Shown: positions 17,930-26,896 of the stretch, piece after piece
Layout of the letters: every line of letters starts with the position of its first letter
Numbering within the stretch: position 1 is the stretch's first letter
Position numbers and translations under genes: made by a program
Notes under the pieces: model-generated
Database searches by the model: none
The model's input: the letters and a program-made list of their open reading frames with translations, nothing else
Told to the model about the DNA's origin: nothing
Assembly: GCF_045862395.1 (NCBI RefSeq)
Contig: NZ_AP023087.1
Location: forward strand, 3,162,001 to 3,226,000
Origin: Marinicellulosiphila megalodicopiae
Lineage (GTDB): Bacteria > Pseudomonadota > Gammaproteobacteria > Pseudomonadales > Natronospirillaceae
Length of the DNA stretch: 64,000 nt
Direction of reading: 5' to 3'

Positions 17930-17968
17930 AGAAACACCCAAATACTTTTTTCGTATTTGGGTGTTTCT
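17930..17968. terminator. Perfect 16-bp hairpin downstream of the serine hydrolase gene
   Basis: AGAAACACCCAAATAC (17930-17945) and its exact complement GTATTTGGGTGTTTCT (17953-17968) enclose a loop of six T and one C. It lies 70 bp after the stop codon. No T-run follows the stem on either strand, so it may be a mutated bidirectional terminator or an unrelated palindromic repeat. Confidence 0.5.
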
Positions 17969-18020
17969 GGAGGGGTTGTCGAAAAACCCTTTTATTTACT
18001 TCAATTATTTATAGTTTGTG

Positions 18021-18047
18021 ATGGCGGATATGGAATCCGCGCCCTAC
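18021..18047 (-). repeat. GTAG-foot REP-like hairpin 1
   Basis: On the minus strand GTAGGGCGCGGATTCCATAT continues TCCGCCAT. The tetranucleotide GTAG sits at the foot of a hairpin with arms GCGGAT/ATCCGC (18024-18029, 18035-18040). It lies immediately after the leuA stop codon, a usual place for REP elements. Confidence 0.65.
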
Positions 18048-18051
18048 ATAT

Positions 18052-19764
18052 TCAAACAACAACCTCACAACGCCCAAACGCATTCAAAACCGCTTGCATC
18101 GATGCAGTCACAATATCACCACAAATGGCTGCCGCACAATATCGATGTCCATTAATGCTAATTTGCACATACGCCACCGCTTCTGCCTGTTCGTTTTGTG
18201 CGCCTTGTTTACTTGGCAAAGCGTGTTCATTGTAATCAAGTAACACAATGTCATGGCCAATTTTGGCGCTTAACGCTCTAACAAATGCATCCAAAACCCC
18301 TTTGCCTTTGCCACTAATATCAAAGCTTTGTTTGTCTAGGGTTAACTGCGCGTTTAATGTGTCGGTATTGCCTTCACGCTTAAGCTGATACCCACCAATT
18401 TTCGGCGCGGTTTTTGAGTGTAAATACGTATCACAGAAAATTTCATGAATGGCTTTTGAGCCCACTTCTGTTTCGCTTTTTTCAGCAAAGACTTGAATAT
18501 ACGGGCTAAAATCTACCTGCATCCAACGCGGCATTTCTATTCCGTAGTCTTGATCAAGCACATAAGCCACCCCTCCTTTACCCGACTGACTATTAATGCG
18601 AATCACCTGCTGATACGTGCGCCCTAAATCACGAGGATCAATAGGCAAATACGCCACTTGCCAATGGGCATTGGCATCCTCTTTACGCTTTTGTGTATCA
18701 ATTGCCATGCATTTATTAATGGCATCTTGATGGCTACCTGAAAACGCAGCAAACACTAATTCGCCCGCATAAGCATGGCGCGGATGCACCGCTAATTGCG
18801 TGCAACTTTCAACCGTCGCAATGATGCGATCCATATCAGATAGGTTTAATTCTGGATCCACCCCTTGGCTATAAATGTTCATGGCCATCGTCACAATGTC
18901 CATATTACCTGTGCGCTCACCATTACCTAATAATGTGCCTTCAATTCGATCCGCCCCTGCTAACACACCTAACTCAGCAGCTGCCACACCACAACCTCGG
19001 TCATTATGGGTATGCAAACTGATTCTGACACACTCTCGATGACTAATATTATCATTCATCCATTCTATTTGATCCGCATACACATTGGGGGTCGACACCT
19101 CAACCGTAGCAGGCAAATTGATGATCACTTTGTTATCAACGCTTGGTTGCCAAACATCAATCACGCCATCACACACCTCTAGCGCATAATCCATTTCTGT
19201 ACCCGTAAAACTTTCAGGGGAATACTGAAAAGACCAACGAGTTTCAGGCTGCGCCGCTGCCATATCACGCACCCACTTTGCGCCTTGAATCGCCATGGCT
19301 TTAATTTCGTCACGTGATTTTTTAAACACCTGCTCACGCTGTACCGTCGAGGTAGAATTATACACATGCATAATCGCTTGTTTCGCGCCTTTTAAGGCTT
19401 CAAAACTGCGAGCAATCAAAGGCTCTCTTGCTTGGGTTAACACCTGAATCGTTACGTCTCCAGGAATCAAATCCTCTTCAATTAATTGTCGAACAAAATC
19501 AAAATCAGGCGCCGAAGCCGCAGGAAACCCAACCTCAATTTCTTTAAATCCCACATCCACTAATAGCTTAAACATCTCAAGCTTTTGGCTTGGACTCATC
19601 GGTTCAATTAACGCCTGGTTACCGTCTCTTAAATCAACGCTACACCAATCAGGTGCCACATTAATAATTTGGTTGGGCCAGCGTCTATCGGGTTTTTGAA
19701 TAGGAGCAAACGCGCGATACTTATTATGGTTAAAGCTGTTTGATTGAGAATGATGAGTTGACAT
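18052..19764 (-). CDS. leuA: 2-isopropylmalate synthase, long form
   Basis: A 570-aa enzyme that condenses acetyl-CoA with 2-oxoisovalerate in the first committed step of leucine synthesis. The metal-binding DLRDGNQAL starts at residue 44. HTHNDRGCGVAAAELG gives the HxH ligands, GNGERTGNMDI the second conserved block, and the C-terminal part is the LeuA allosteric dimer domain. The length and the DGNQAL spelling place it in the LeuA type 2 group (about 560 aa), which is not adjacent to leuBCD here. It faces away from the Lrp-type regulator gene, with about 290 bp between them. A leucine-responsive link is plausible but only inferred. Confidence 0.95.
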   Translation of the reverse strand: MSTHHSQSNSFNHNKYRAFAPIQKPDRRWPNQIINVAPDWCSVDLRDGNQALIEPMSPSQKLEMFKLLVDVGFKEIEVGFPAASAPDFDFVRQLIEEDLIPGDVTIQVLTQAREPLIARSFEALKGAKQAIMHVYNSTSTVQREQVFKKSRDEIKAMAIQGAKWVRDMAAAQPETRWSFQYSPESFTGTEMDYALEVCDGVIDVWQPSVDNKVIINLPATVEVSTPNVYADQIEWMNDNISHRECVRISLHTHNDRGCGVAAAELGVLAGADRIEGTLLGNGERTGNMDIVTMAMNIYSQGVDPELNLSDMDRIIATVESCTQLAVHPRHAYAGELVFAAFSGSHQDAINKCMAIDTQKRKEDANAHWQVAYLPIDPRDLGRTYQQVIRINSQSGKGGVAYVLDQDYGIEMPRWMQVDFSPYIQVFAEKSETEVGSKAIHEIFCDTYLHSKTAPKIGGYQLKREGNTDTLNAQLTLDKQSFDISGKGKGVLDAFVRALSAKIGHDIVLLDYNEHALPSKQGAQNEQAEAVAYVQISINGHRYCAAAICGDIVTASMQAVLNAFGRCEVVV

Positions 19765-20058
19765 AAAGCGTACCTAATTTTTTTAATCGAATGAATGTGT
19801 AAAACATAGTATGAATGAACGAGTTGACTCAACATGGTAAGTTTATTGTCACCCGCTTCTGGGTAAGAAACCTCGCTCGTCATTCATAGTTAAACTATAC
19901 GCCATCTTAACTAGAGAATGATTGCAAATTCATTACTAAAAGCACATAGTTAAGCAATTATTCACTACATTTTATATCAACAGTAGTGAAATAACCTAAA
20001 CATACAATTAATGATGACTAAACTCATTAAAATAGACCAAAAGAGTAGCTAGGCCAAA
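19765..20058. promoter_or_regulatory. Divergent leuA / Lrp-type regulator promoter region
   Basis: 294 bp between divergent genes. I see no leader peptide rich in leucine codons and no T-box-like or terminator structure. An inverted-repeat-like pair ACCCGCTTCTGGGT (about 19852-19865) could fold on the leuA strand. Regulation by the adjacent regulator is a reasonable guess. Confidence 0.3.
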
Positions 20059-20526
20059 ATGATTAAACTAGACAAAACAGACAAACAAATATTACAACTG
20101 ATGCAAGACAATGCACGCATCAGCAACTTAGAACTGGCCGACAGCATTGGCCTGTCACCTACGCCCTGCTCACGCCGAGTAAAACGCTTAGTCGATTCAG
20201 GCCTCATCAATAAACACGTCACACTACTAAACCCTGCAGAGCTGGGCTTAAACCTAACCGCCATGATCGGCATCACAATGGACCGACACACACCCGAACG
20301 CTTTGAGCATTTTGAAGACGCTATTAGACAGTTGCCTGAAGTTATGGAATGTTTAATTGTGACCGGACAGTCTGCAGATTTTTTATTAAAAGTGGTGGTG
20401 AAAGATATGCAACATTATGAAAAGTTTTTGCTTGGGCATTTAACGAAATTAGAAGGCGTGACTGGAGTGCATTCTAGTTTTGTTTTGAGGGAGGTGGTTA
20501 AGAAGACGGCTTTGCCTTTGTATTGA
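20059..20526 (+). CDS. Lrp/AsnC family transcriptional regulator
   Basis: A 155-aa full-length regulator. The N-terminal winged helix reads LDKTDKQILQLMQDNARISN, then SIGLSPTPCSRRVKRLVDSG. The C-terminal RAM effector domain contains MIGITMDRH, GQSADFLLKVVVKD and VHSSFVLREVVKKTALPLY. Such proteins sense amino acids and form octamers on DNA. It is divergent from leuA. Its 3' part is duplicated twice downstream (20641-20949 and 24473-24837), which is unusual. A hairpin GAGGTC/GACCTC follows at 20562-20580. Confidence 0.93.
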   Translation: MIKLDKTDKQILQLMQDNARISNLELADSIGLSPTPCSRRVKRLVDSGLINKHVTLLNPAELGLNLTAMIGITMDRHTPERFEHFEDAIRQLPEVMECLIVTGQSADFLLKVVVKDMQHYEKFLLGHLTKLEGVTGVHSSFVLREVVKKTALPLY

Positions 20527-20561
20527 TGTTTTTGGTTTTTTTGGTTTTTTTGGTTTGGTTT

Positions 20562-20580
20562 GAGGTCGGGGTTTGACCTC
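20562..20580. terminator. Hairpin after the Lrp-type regulator gene
   Basis: GAGGTC-GGGGTTT-GACCTC forms a 6-bp stem 35 bp beyond the stop codon. It is carried along, in mutated form (GAGGCC...GACCTC, 20977-20995), behind the second copy of the regulator's tail. It lacks a clean T-run. Confidence 0.4.
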
Positions 20581-20610
20581 ATGTATTTATAGATTTTAAA
20601 GTTTTCTAAT

Positions 20611-20637
20611 GACCAATTTACTCTGACCCCATTGGTC
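20611..20637. repeat. Palindrome-bounded ACTCTGACCCCATTGG motif
   Basis: GACCAAT and ATTGGTC (inverted copies) enclose TTACTCTGACCCC. The same core returns at 21029-21055 and, with one change (ACTCTGACTCCATTGGTC), at about 55670-55690. The shorter core CAATGGGGT(C/T) appears near 23217 and 26912. It marks the junctions of several rearranged segments in this window. Confidence 0.55.
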
Positions 20638-20640
20638 TGC

Positions 20641-20949
20641 GTCACACTACTAAACCCCGCAGAGCTGGGCTTAAACCTAACCGCCATGATCGGCATCACA
20701 ATGGACCGACACACACCCGAACGCTTTGAGCATTTTGAAGACGCCATTAAACAATTGCCTGAAGTCATGGAGTGTTTAATTGTGACCGGCCAGTCTGCAG
20801 ATTTTTTATTAAAAGTGGTAGTGAAAGACATGCAACATTATGAAAAGTTTTTGCTTGGGCATTTAACGAAATTGGAAGGCGTGACTGGGGTGCATTCTAG
20901 TTTTGTGTTGAGGGAGGTGGTTAAGAAGACGGCTTTGCCTTTGTATTGA
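20641..20949 (+). pseudogene. 3'-terminal copy of the Lrp-type regulator (copy 2)
   Basis: This stretch repeats the regulator gene from its codon for the VTLLNPAELG region to the stop, almost base for base, with an open frame. The DNA-binding half is missing and is replaced by the ACTCTGACCCCATTGGTC junction. A spurious start could give a 105-aa RAM-domain-only protein. Such solo RAM proteins exist, but here no ribosome binding site is visible. The 3' flank of the parent gene was duplicated with it. Confidence 0.85.
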
Positions 20950-21344
20950 TTTGGTTTTTGTTTTTTAGTTTGATTTGAGGCCAGGGTTTGACCTCGTTAG
21001 TTTTAGGCTTTTTAAAGTTTTGTAATTACCAATTTACTCTGACCCCATTGATCTTTAATTGGTAAAGCTTCAAGTATTGAGAAGAATTTCAGTAAGTTTG
21101 GACTATCTAGAGCATGTGGGTGGATAACAGCGCTAAAAGTTTTAGGGTATTAGAAAAAATAAAATCAGATTTTTTTATAACATATTCCAAAAGCAGGAAG
21201 AATTAGCCTTGCTTGTTAATTTTATAATTCATTATTAACATATCTTTAATTAATAATATAACTTTTAACTTTCAAACTAACCTCTGAATTTCCTATTTTT
21301 TAATTCACTTGGATGTCCATAGTAAATATTGTAAATATTGGGGA
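20950..21344. other. Intergenic, repeat-bearing
   Basis: Holds the second copy of the regulator's 3' flank, including the hairpin at 20977-20995 and the ACTCTGACCCCATTG motif at 21029-21055. The remainder is AT-rich with no gene. Confidence 0.4.
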
Positions 21345-21383
21345 ATAAAAAAGCCCCACAAAAATTAATTGTGAGGCTTTTAA
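21345..21383 (-). terminator. Rho-independent terminator of the astacin gene
   Basis: AAGCC-C-CACAA (21351-21361) pairs with TTGTG-A-GGCTT (21369-21379). On the minus strand it is followed by CTTTTTTATT. It lies about 40 bp beyond the stop of the protease gene. Confidence 0.8.
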
Positions 21384-21420
21384 ATATCATCAGATATTAT
21401 AAATCTAATAAACTTTTAAT

Positions 21421-22959
21421 TTATCTCAATTTATAAGTGGGTATAAAATTCCAAGATTGCCTAGAAAGCTCTTCGCTCCATTCACATGCTGAAGCTAACA
21501 TTGTTCCACCATTGCTTGTTTCTTGGCCTTGAGCAATCTCTAAACATTGACCGGTTTTGGCAATCATTAATTTCGATCCAGCTTTATTCCAAACTTGATC
21601 TTGGTTATATCCTGCAACACAATCTTCAACAATTACAATACTAGGGATATGGTAAGAACCACTTGCTTTAATGGTTAAACATTGGGAATTTCCATTCACT
21701 ATTTTATTATTATCAGCATAGGTCCAATTTTGTAATTTATTATTTACGTCACAATCCCATGATTCAACAAGAGGTTCATCATTATTTAACTCCCATTGTG
21801 GAATATTTAGACAGTTACCATCTTTATTTTGTAAAACAAAATTATCAATCACATCTAACTTCCATATTGTATTGGATTGACTATTATCTGTTGTAGTATA
21901 AACATCCCCTAAATTATTTGCTAAGTACACATCCAACCATCTATTTTTAATTTGATAGTTATCTCCAGATTTAACAAGCTCCCACATTGCACTCCACCAA
22001 TGATTCTCAACAATACCAATATCTAGAGTCTGGGATTCCATATGAATTGATTCACCAGAACTTCTATTTTTAAAATGAAAGTATTTTTCATTAATTGGCT
22101 CCAATTGCCATTGAGAAATCCAGCTTCCAGAAAATTCCTTTTCAGAATTGATTACACTTCCATTTATCTGCAATGCTTGTTGAGAATTTGAAATTGGGCT
22201 GAATGTAAATGGACGTTTGTAGTGCGTGTTAACTGTAAGAATATCACCAGCACTTAATTTTTCACGACCGCTTTGAATTGTGATAGATGGATCATTAGGA
22301 ATGACATGATTTTTATAAATCATAATAGAATCAAAATCAAATGGTCCTACTCCATTTGATAAATCCATATTACTGGCATGTGGGAAGCTGACACGAATTT
22401 TCCAATCATTTAAATGAGCCCCCGTTATTCCTGCTGCATCAATCGCACTTTGATCAATTGTGACATATTCGTCACGGTCATTACGCTGCTGCTCATGCAT
22501 TAATCCAATTACATGTCCAAGTTCATGTAAATAAGTGCTCATTCCACTATTTGCTAAAACTTCCATTTTAGGTAACCCAGAAGTGGGATACGTGTTAAAT
22601 CCAGTTGTATTCGTTACCCCACCTCTATTCGGATCTGTAAAAGTAGTAACGGTTAAATACATGCCATGACCAAAATCAAATGCTTCTGGGGATCCAATTT
22701 CTATAAAATCAATATTTGTTTTAGACTCCCACTCAAGTATGGCAGCATCTAGATTTAATCTTTGAGTAGAGTTAAGGCTGCTCGCTTGAAAAGGAATGAC
22801 CCCATTAGGCCATGTTTTATCTTGTCGAATAAGTTGGGTAGGCCAATTTAAATTGCCAAGAAAATATAATTGTTCTTTGTCTCCAACATTACCTGCAATG
22901 GCGCTAATTGAAGTAGAAGTTAATAATACTGTAGAAAGTGAGAGTAGTAATTTATTCAT
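21421..22959 (-). CDS. Secreted astacin-family (M12A) zinc metalloprotease with ricin-type lectin domain
   Basis: 512 aa. A signal peptide (MNKLLLSLSTVLLTSTSISA) is followed by a catalytic domain with the full astacin signature HELGHVIGLMHEQQRND starting at residue 145 (zinc ligands His145, His149, His155) and the Met-turn SIMIY. Residues about 255 to the end form one or more ricin B beta-trefoil repeats, with QxW-type motifs such as LQNWTY and RQSWNF and paired cysteines. It probably degrades extracellular protein while bound to sugars. The gene sits between two truncated copies of the Lrp-type regulator tail, together with the VOC gene, suggesting arrival as cargo. It has its own terminator. 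Confidence 0.92.
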   Translation of the reverse strand: MNKLLLSLSTVLLTSTSISAIAGNVGDKEQLYFLGNLNWPTQLIRQDKTWPNGVIPFQASSLNSTQRLNLDAAILEWESKTNIDFIEIGSPEAFDFGHGMYLTVTTFTDPNRGGVTNTTGFNTYPTSGLPKMEVLANSGMSTYLHELGHVIGLMHEQQRNDRDEYVTIDQSAIDAAGITGAHLNDWKIRVSFPHASNMDLSNGVGPFDFDSIMIYKNHVIPNDPSITIQSGREKLSAGDILTVNTHYKRPFTFSPISNSQQALQINGSVINSEKEFSGSWISQWQLEPINEKYFHFKNRSSGESIHMESQTLDIGIVENHWWSAMWELVKSGDNYQIKNRWLDVYLANNLGDVYTTTDNSQSNTIWKLDVIDNFVLQNKDGNCLNIPQWELNNDEPLVESWDCDVNNKLQNWTYADNNKIVNGNSQCLTIKASGSYHIPSIVIVEDCVAGYNQDQVWNKAGSKLMIAKTGQCLEIAQGQETSNGGTMLASACEWSEELSRQSWNFIPTYKLR

Positions 22960-23216
22960 GTTATTCCCTTTTATAATTAATATAATTTTTTATCATCTCA
23001 AAAAATGATCGATAGAGCTTATTGATTTATTTTACATATATCAATATCACTCATTAGATAATTCGTAATTTCATGACTATTGGCATATAAATTAACTAAT
23101 CTATAGGGTCGTAGGAAAGTTTATTTATAATAAACTCACTATATTAATAATCTAATATAATAGATTAAAGTGAGTACATTGAATTAATACTTAAATATAA
23201 CAGTCAAATAAACCCA

Positions 23217-23319
23217 ATGGGGTCGAGTCTTGACTTCGGACTGCTAAAACCCGATGGGGTCTAAAACCCGATGGGGTCGAGTCTTGACTTCGGACTGCTG
23301 TGGGGTATGAAGTCAAGAT
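23217..23319. repeat. Direct and inverted repeat cluster ATGGGGTCGAGTCTTGACTT
   Basis: The 29-bp unit starting ATGGGGTCGAGTCTTGACTT and ending CGGACTGCT occurs at 23217-23245 and 23271-23299. A partial third piece (CCGATGGGGTCTAAAACC) lies between them. An inverted piece GAAGTCAAGAT (23309-23319) can pair with GTCTTGACTTC to make a hairpin. Confidence 0.7.
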
Positions 23320-23354
23320 TCCCCCCCTAAGTTACTGCTCAATTAATTACCAAA

Positions 23355-23394
23355 GTCACTGGATCTCCAACGATGAAACTGTTGAAGATGACGG
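23355..23394. repeat. GGATCTCCAACGAT dispersed repeat, single copy
   Basis: CACTGGATCTCCAACGATGA followed by AACTGTTGAAGATGACGG matches the minus strand of the tandem units at 15526-15703 and the + strand at 60643-60683. Confidence 0.6.
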
Positions 23395-23445
23395 GGTTAC
23401 GCAACTTTAGGAAAACTACCACTATCAAAAGGACAACTAGTTATT

Positions 23446-24261
23446 TTAATTAGTTTGCACCAACCCAAAGATAACACCAAACGGATCTTTAATAATTGCG
23501 TTTTGATTGCCATCTGAATCTATATACGATTTAACTAATTGAGCATCTGTTGATTTAAGTGCCAGTAAACTTTCTTGTATATCACCTACTAATAATTTAA
23601 TAATCCAAGCAGAAGAAATCCCTTCATCTTCATCGAGAAAATTTTTGAAACTTATCATCTTGTTGGCTGGTTCAGAGTTTTTATTATCATAAAGTTGAAT
23701 GCTATTTTCTGCAGAGTTAATATGTTCACTAAGACCTAAAACGTTTTGGTAAAATCGACTTAATTCTTTGGCTTTTAATACACTGGCATTTTTAGATTCA
23801 TCTTGAGAATACATTTCAACGCTATGTATACAACCAACTTTTGTGTTTGAGCCTTGCTGGCTTTTCAAATAGGGTTCTAAATTTTCATTGTTTATTTGAG
23901 GGATTAAACCAAAAGTAGAACTATTTGGATCAAGAATCACAGCCCAATTACTACTGCCATCATCATTTTGCGAATGCATGAGATCCTTGCCGCCGCTTTT
24001 AATGGCTTCATTTAAACTTGCAGAAACATTTTTAACTTGAAAGTGTGGCATCCATTGATTGGGTAAATTCTTATAGGTAGCGGTTTTTAGCCCTATACCA
24101 ATGATAGGTTGCCCGACATTATTCATTAGATCATTTTGCCAAAGAGCATTGGCTCCAGCGCCTAATACTTTTGCATAAAATTCAATAGCAAGTTCAACTT
24201 CACCTACTGCAATGTCGGCTGAAATCACTTTACCAATTTGAGAGCTGAATATTTGAGTCAT
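23446..24261 (-). CDS. VOC (glyoxalase-fold) protein, two-domain
   Basis: A 271-aa protein with two vicinal-oxygen-chelate modules: residues about 10-125 (ISADIAVGEVELAIEFYAKV ... NWAVILDPNSSTFGLIPQ) and about 140-270 (IHSVEMYSQDES ... NAIIKDPFGVIFGLVQ). The repeated FYxxVLG and DPxGxxFGL elements are the fold's signature. The substrate is unknown; such proteins are often annotated as glyoxalase or bleomycin-resistance-like without evidence. It lies beside the astacin gene, inside the segment bounded by the regulator-tail copies. Confidence 0.8.
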   Translation of the reverse strand: MTQIFSSQIGKVISADIAVGEVELAIEFYAKVLGAGANALWQNDLMNNVGQPIIGIGLKTATYKNLPNQWMPHFQVKNVSASLNEAIKSGGKDLMHSQNDDGSSNWAVILDPNSSTFGLIPQINNENLEPYLKSQQGSNTKVGCIHSVEMYSQDESKNASVLKAKELSRFYQNVLGLSEHINSAENSIQLYDNKNSEPANKMISFKNFLDEDEGISSAWIIKLLVGDIQESLLALKSTDAQLVKSYIDSDGNQNAIIKDPFGVIFGLVQTN

Positions 24262-24472
24262 TGAAAGATTCTTGGTTACTTAAATTTGAATTATATCATA
24301 GCGTAAAATTGTTTAGGTGGTATTACTAAGACACCCATAACAACTCACTCCAATTACCACATTAGTAATCTCAACTTATCGATTGTTTGACAAATAACTA
24401 CCAACTTCTATTTTAGCTGTAACATTTATTTTCACTCACCTCACACATCAGTGGATGTCTTATTAATCTGAT

Positions 24473-24837
24473 ACACCCTGTTCACGCCGAGTTAAACCCT
24501 AGTCGATTCAGGCCTCATCAACAAACACGTCACACCACTAAACCCTGCAGAGCTGGGCTTAAACCTAACCGCCATGATCGGCATCACAATGGACCGACAC
24601 ACACCCGAACGCTTTGAGCATTTTGAAGACGCCATTAAACAGTTGCCTGAAGTCATGGAATGTTTAATTGTGACGGGGCAGTCGGCGGATTTTTTATTAA
24701 AAGTGGTGGTGAAAGATATGCAACATTATGAGAAGTTTTTGCTTGGGCATTTAACGAAATTGGAAGGCGTGACTGGGGGGCATTCTAGTTTTGTGTTGAG
24801 GGAAGTGGTTAAGAAGACTGCTTTGCCTTTGTATTGA
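24473..24837 (+). pseudogene. 3'-terminal copy of the Lrp-type regulator (copy 3)
   Basis: Matches the regulator gene from its CTGTTCACGCCGAG region to the stop. The 5' part is damaged (GTTAAACCCTAG introduces stops), but the last 87 codons are open and nearly identical to copies 1 and 2. One visible change is GG for TG, giving VTGGHSS in place of VTGVHSS. It forms the right border of the 3.5-kb segment carrying the astacin and VOC genes. Confidence 0.85.
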
Positions 24838-24895
24838 GTTGTTTCGGGTTTGACCTTATGGTTTTAGTAACCGATGCATCAAGCATTCTAAAGAA

Positions 24896-26098
24896 TCAAA
24901 AAATATGATCAGAAGGTTTCTTTAATCTGTAATGCAGAATTTTTTCTTTCATGGGCTTCGAATCACTATTTGAATAACATGCTCTATATGTTTTACCTTC
25001 TATTACATATTCATAGACATGGGTGTACCCTTGCTTCTTATCAACTACATTTTCATTAAATAATTGACCGACTGTTTGAACTGTTGATTCAAAATTATAT
25101 GTTTGCTTAAACACCGCCAAAATAGTTGGCCATTGTTTTTTTACTTTAGCAATTTTAACCTCTAGATCCACTTTTCTTTTATCTATGCTTGCTCGCTTCT
25201 TTTCTTGTGATTTTAAAAAAACATTAGTTTTGTATTTTGTATTAATACTTGAATCTTCTATTAACTTAATTAAAACCCGCTGTGCCAATTCAGATGTAGT
25301 ACCCATAAAACCACCTTCTTCGATTTGTTTTTTTCTCTTACTCAGTGTAAGTTTTCGAACTAATGGAATAGCGTCTTTATAATTTCTGTGTTCGATAATA
25401 AATAATGCCGACTCTGTGACTCCCACTATTGGATGCTCTAATAACGAATATAATAATGCTTTAGTTGATGAACAATTTTCATCCAACCTTTTATTCAGCC
25501 ATTTGAATAGTGGATATTCAACCAAATTAAGATTCTCTTTTAACAAATTGTAGGTCTGATCAAATAATTCCTGATCATCATAAAATATATTTTCATCTTC
25601 TCCTTTAATTGAAATCACACACTTACCCGTCAAAGAATACAAATTGGTAAAGTTATTCTCTGATTCATATATTCGTTCCCCAGTTTGAGCCCAGAGACTT
25701 AACTTCCATTTTGGTTTTGAAATAACTTCTTTTATTAGTATTCCTTGTAAATTGAAATTTCTTTCATACAATTTATTTGAATCTTGATCATATTTTTCTA
25801 CAGACTTAATTTGACCTGATTCATACCATCTTTGTATTTCCCCTACTGGCTCATCTTCGACATAATACCCATCTTCAACAAGTGTCTCGTCAAAATACAC
25901 CTTAACGCAACGCCCTTGACGTAAACCATTTACAAATGAGTCCTCTGTCGTAATGCCCTGCAACTCACTCCAAGCTACTCCAGTAAATGGTTTACCCTCT
26001 AAATAAGTAAAATACTGATCATAATCCGATTTATCCTCAACAAATTCCAGATTGTCGTAGTGAGTTCGAAAAACACATTTTAGAAAAGATTTAATCAA
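24896..26098 (-). CDS. MORN-variant repeat protein of unknown function
   Basis: 400 aa, cytosolic by sequence (no signal or membrane helix). Residues about 25-120 show MORN/YwqK-type repeats: YLEGKPFTGVAW, FVNGLRQGRCVKVYFD, VEDEPVGEIQRWYESGQIKS. The central part (about 200-270: LLYSLLEHPIVGVTESALFI) looks like a HEAT-type helical stretch. The C-terminus (THVYEYVIEGKTYRACYSNS) is beta-rich. MORN-variant proteins often occur as immunity or antitoxin-like partners, but no toxin gene is adjacent, so the role is unknown. It is followed at about 90 bp by the endonuclease V gene on the same strand. Confidence 0.6.
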   Translation of the reverse strand: MIKSFLKCVFRTHYDNLEFVEDKSDYDQYFTYLEGKPFTGVAWSELQGITTEDSFVNGLRQGRCVKVYFDETLVEDGYYVEDEPVGEIQRWYESGQIKSVEKYDQDSNKLYERNFNLQGILIKEVISKPKWKLSLWAQTGERIYESENNFTNLYSLTGKCVISIKGEDENIFYDDQELFDQTYNLLKENLNLVEYPLFKWLNKRLDENCSSTKALLYSLLEHPIVGVTESALFIIEHRNYKDAIPLVRKLTLSKRKKQIEEGGFMGTTSELAQRVLIKLIEDSSINTKYKTNVFLKSQEKKRASIDKRKVDLEVKIAKVKKQWPTILAVFKQTYNFESTVQTVGQLFNENVVDKKQGYTHVYEYVIEGKTYRACYSNSDSKPMKEKILHYRLKKPSDHIF

Positions 26099-26192
26099 TT
26101 AAAAACCCCATTATTATTAGCCTAAAACTTAGTTCAGCGAATGAATGCGCCGTCGACATTTACTATTTTAATATAATTCAAAACAACAGTTA

Positions 26193-26714
26193 TTACATTT
26201 CTGAAACAGTCTCTTGCATAGTATCTCGGCAAAGTCTATCTGCTTTTTTCAATAAAACTGGATGCCGATTTTTACCAGCCATATTAGCAATAGACGTGAT
26301 TGAATAGTCTAATTCTACACCTACACAAGTGACATAAAGTGGCTTTACACTGTCCCCTCTTAATAATTCGAACTTAGAAGTTATGCCATCAAACCTTCTT
26401 TTAGCGACACCAATAATCGGGATTTTTTTATCTAACGCATCAAATAAATGCGCTCCTAATCCAGCTTTAGTTGAACCGTCTAACCAAACGAATCCATCTA
26501 CCACAATTACATCGGGATTTAATTTATGCTCTTTCAATAACTGAAGTATGCAAGGTAACTCCCTGCGGTAAAAGTTACCAGGCTCATACTCTTCTATATC
26601 ATTTATAACACTTGTAAATACATCACTTTCAATTTCATCCGTCCATTCATTAAAAGTAACCCCTGCAATTACTGCTTTAGAATTTTTATAATCTACATCA
26701 ACAGCTAATATCAT
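26193..26714 (-). CDS. Endonuclease V-like protein
   Basis: A 173-aa protein with the endonuclease V core: an N-terminal acidic strand MILAVDVDYKNSKAVIAGV, the motif YEPGNFYRRELPCIL (family YxPGxLxFRExP), IVVDGFVWLD with the third acidic residue, and IIGVAKRRF. The family cuts DNA or RNA one base 3' of deoxyinosine or inosine. It is shorter than E. coli Nfi (about 223 aa), lacking N-terminal and C-terminal extensions, so it belongs to a compact, divergent branch. The symbol nfi is therefore not assigned. Confidence 0.75.
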   Translation of the reverse strand: MILAVDVDYKNSKAVIAGVTFNEWTDEIESDVFTSVINDIEEYEPGNFYRRELPCILQLLKEHKLNPDVIVVDGFVWLDGSTKAGLGAHLFDALDKKIPIIGVAKRRFDGITSKFELLRGDSVKPLYVTCVGVELDYSITSIANMAGKNRHPVLLKKADRLCRDTMQETVSEM

Positions 26715-26896
26715 TTACTTAATTCCTAAAATTAAAATTCATTTGGCGAAACCAATCATGTAATGGGTCAATTCGATTGCTTGATTATACTTTTCATACA
26801 CAAAAAAACCAATTGGTCGAGTCCGCGCCGTTACCTGCAATATATCTAGCAGGTTAAAGTCCCGCCTTAGGAATTACTCATTCACCTAAGTAGTAC

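Larger units (their letters stand above)
22960..23445. other. Intergenic region with short repeats
   Basis: AT-rich DNA without a gene. It contains the doubled 29-bp repeat at 23217-23299 and one copy of the GGATCTCCAACGAT repeat at 23355-23394. Confidence 0.4.

Noticed and set aside
26820..26880. Possible tRNA or intron end around CCTGCAATATATCTAGCAGG
   Set aside because: A short stem is present, but there is no T-arm consensus, no acceptor pairing and no group II intron domain V.
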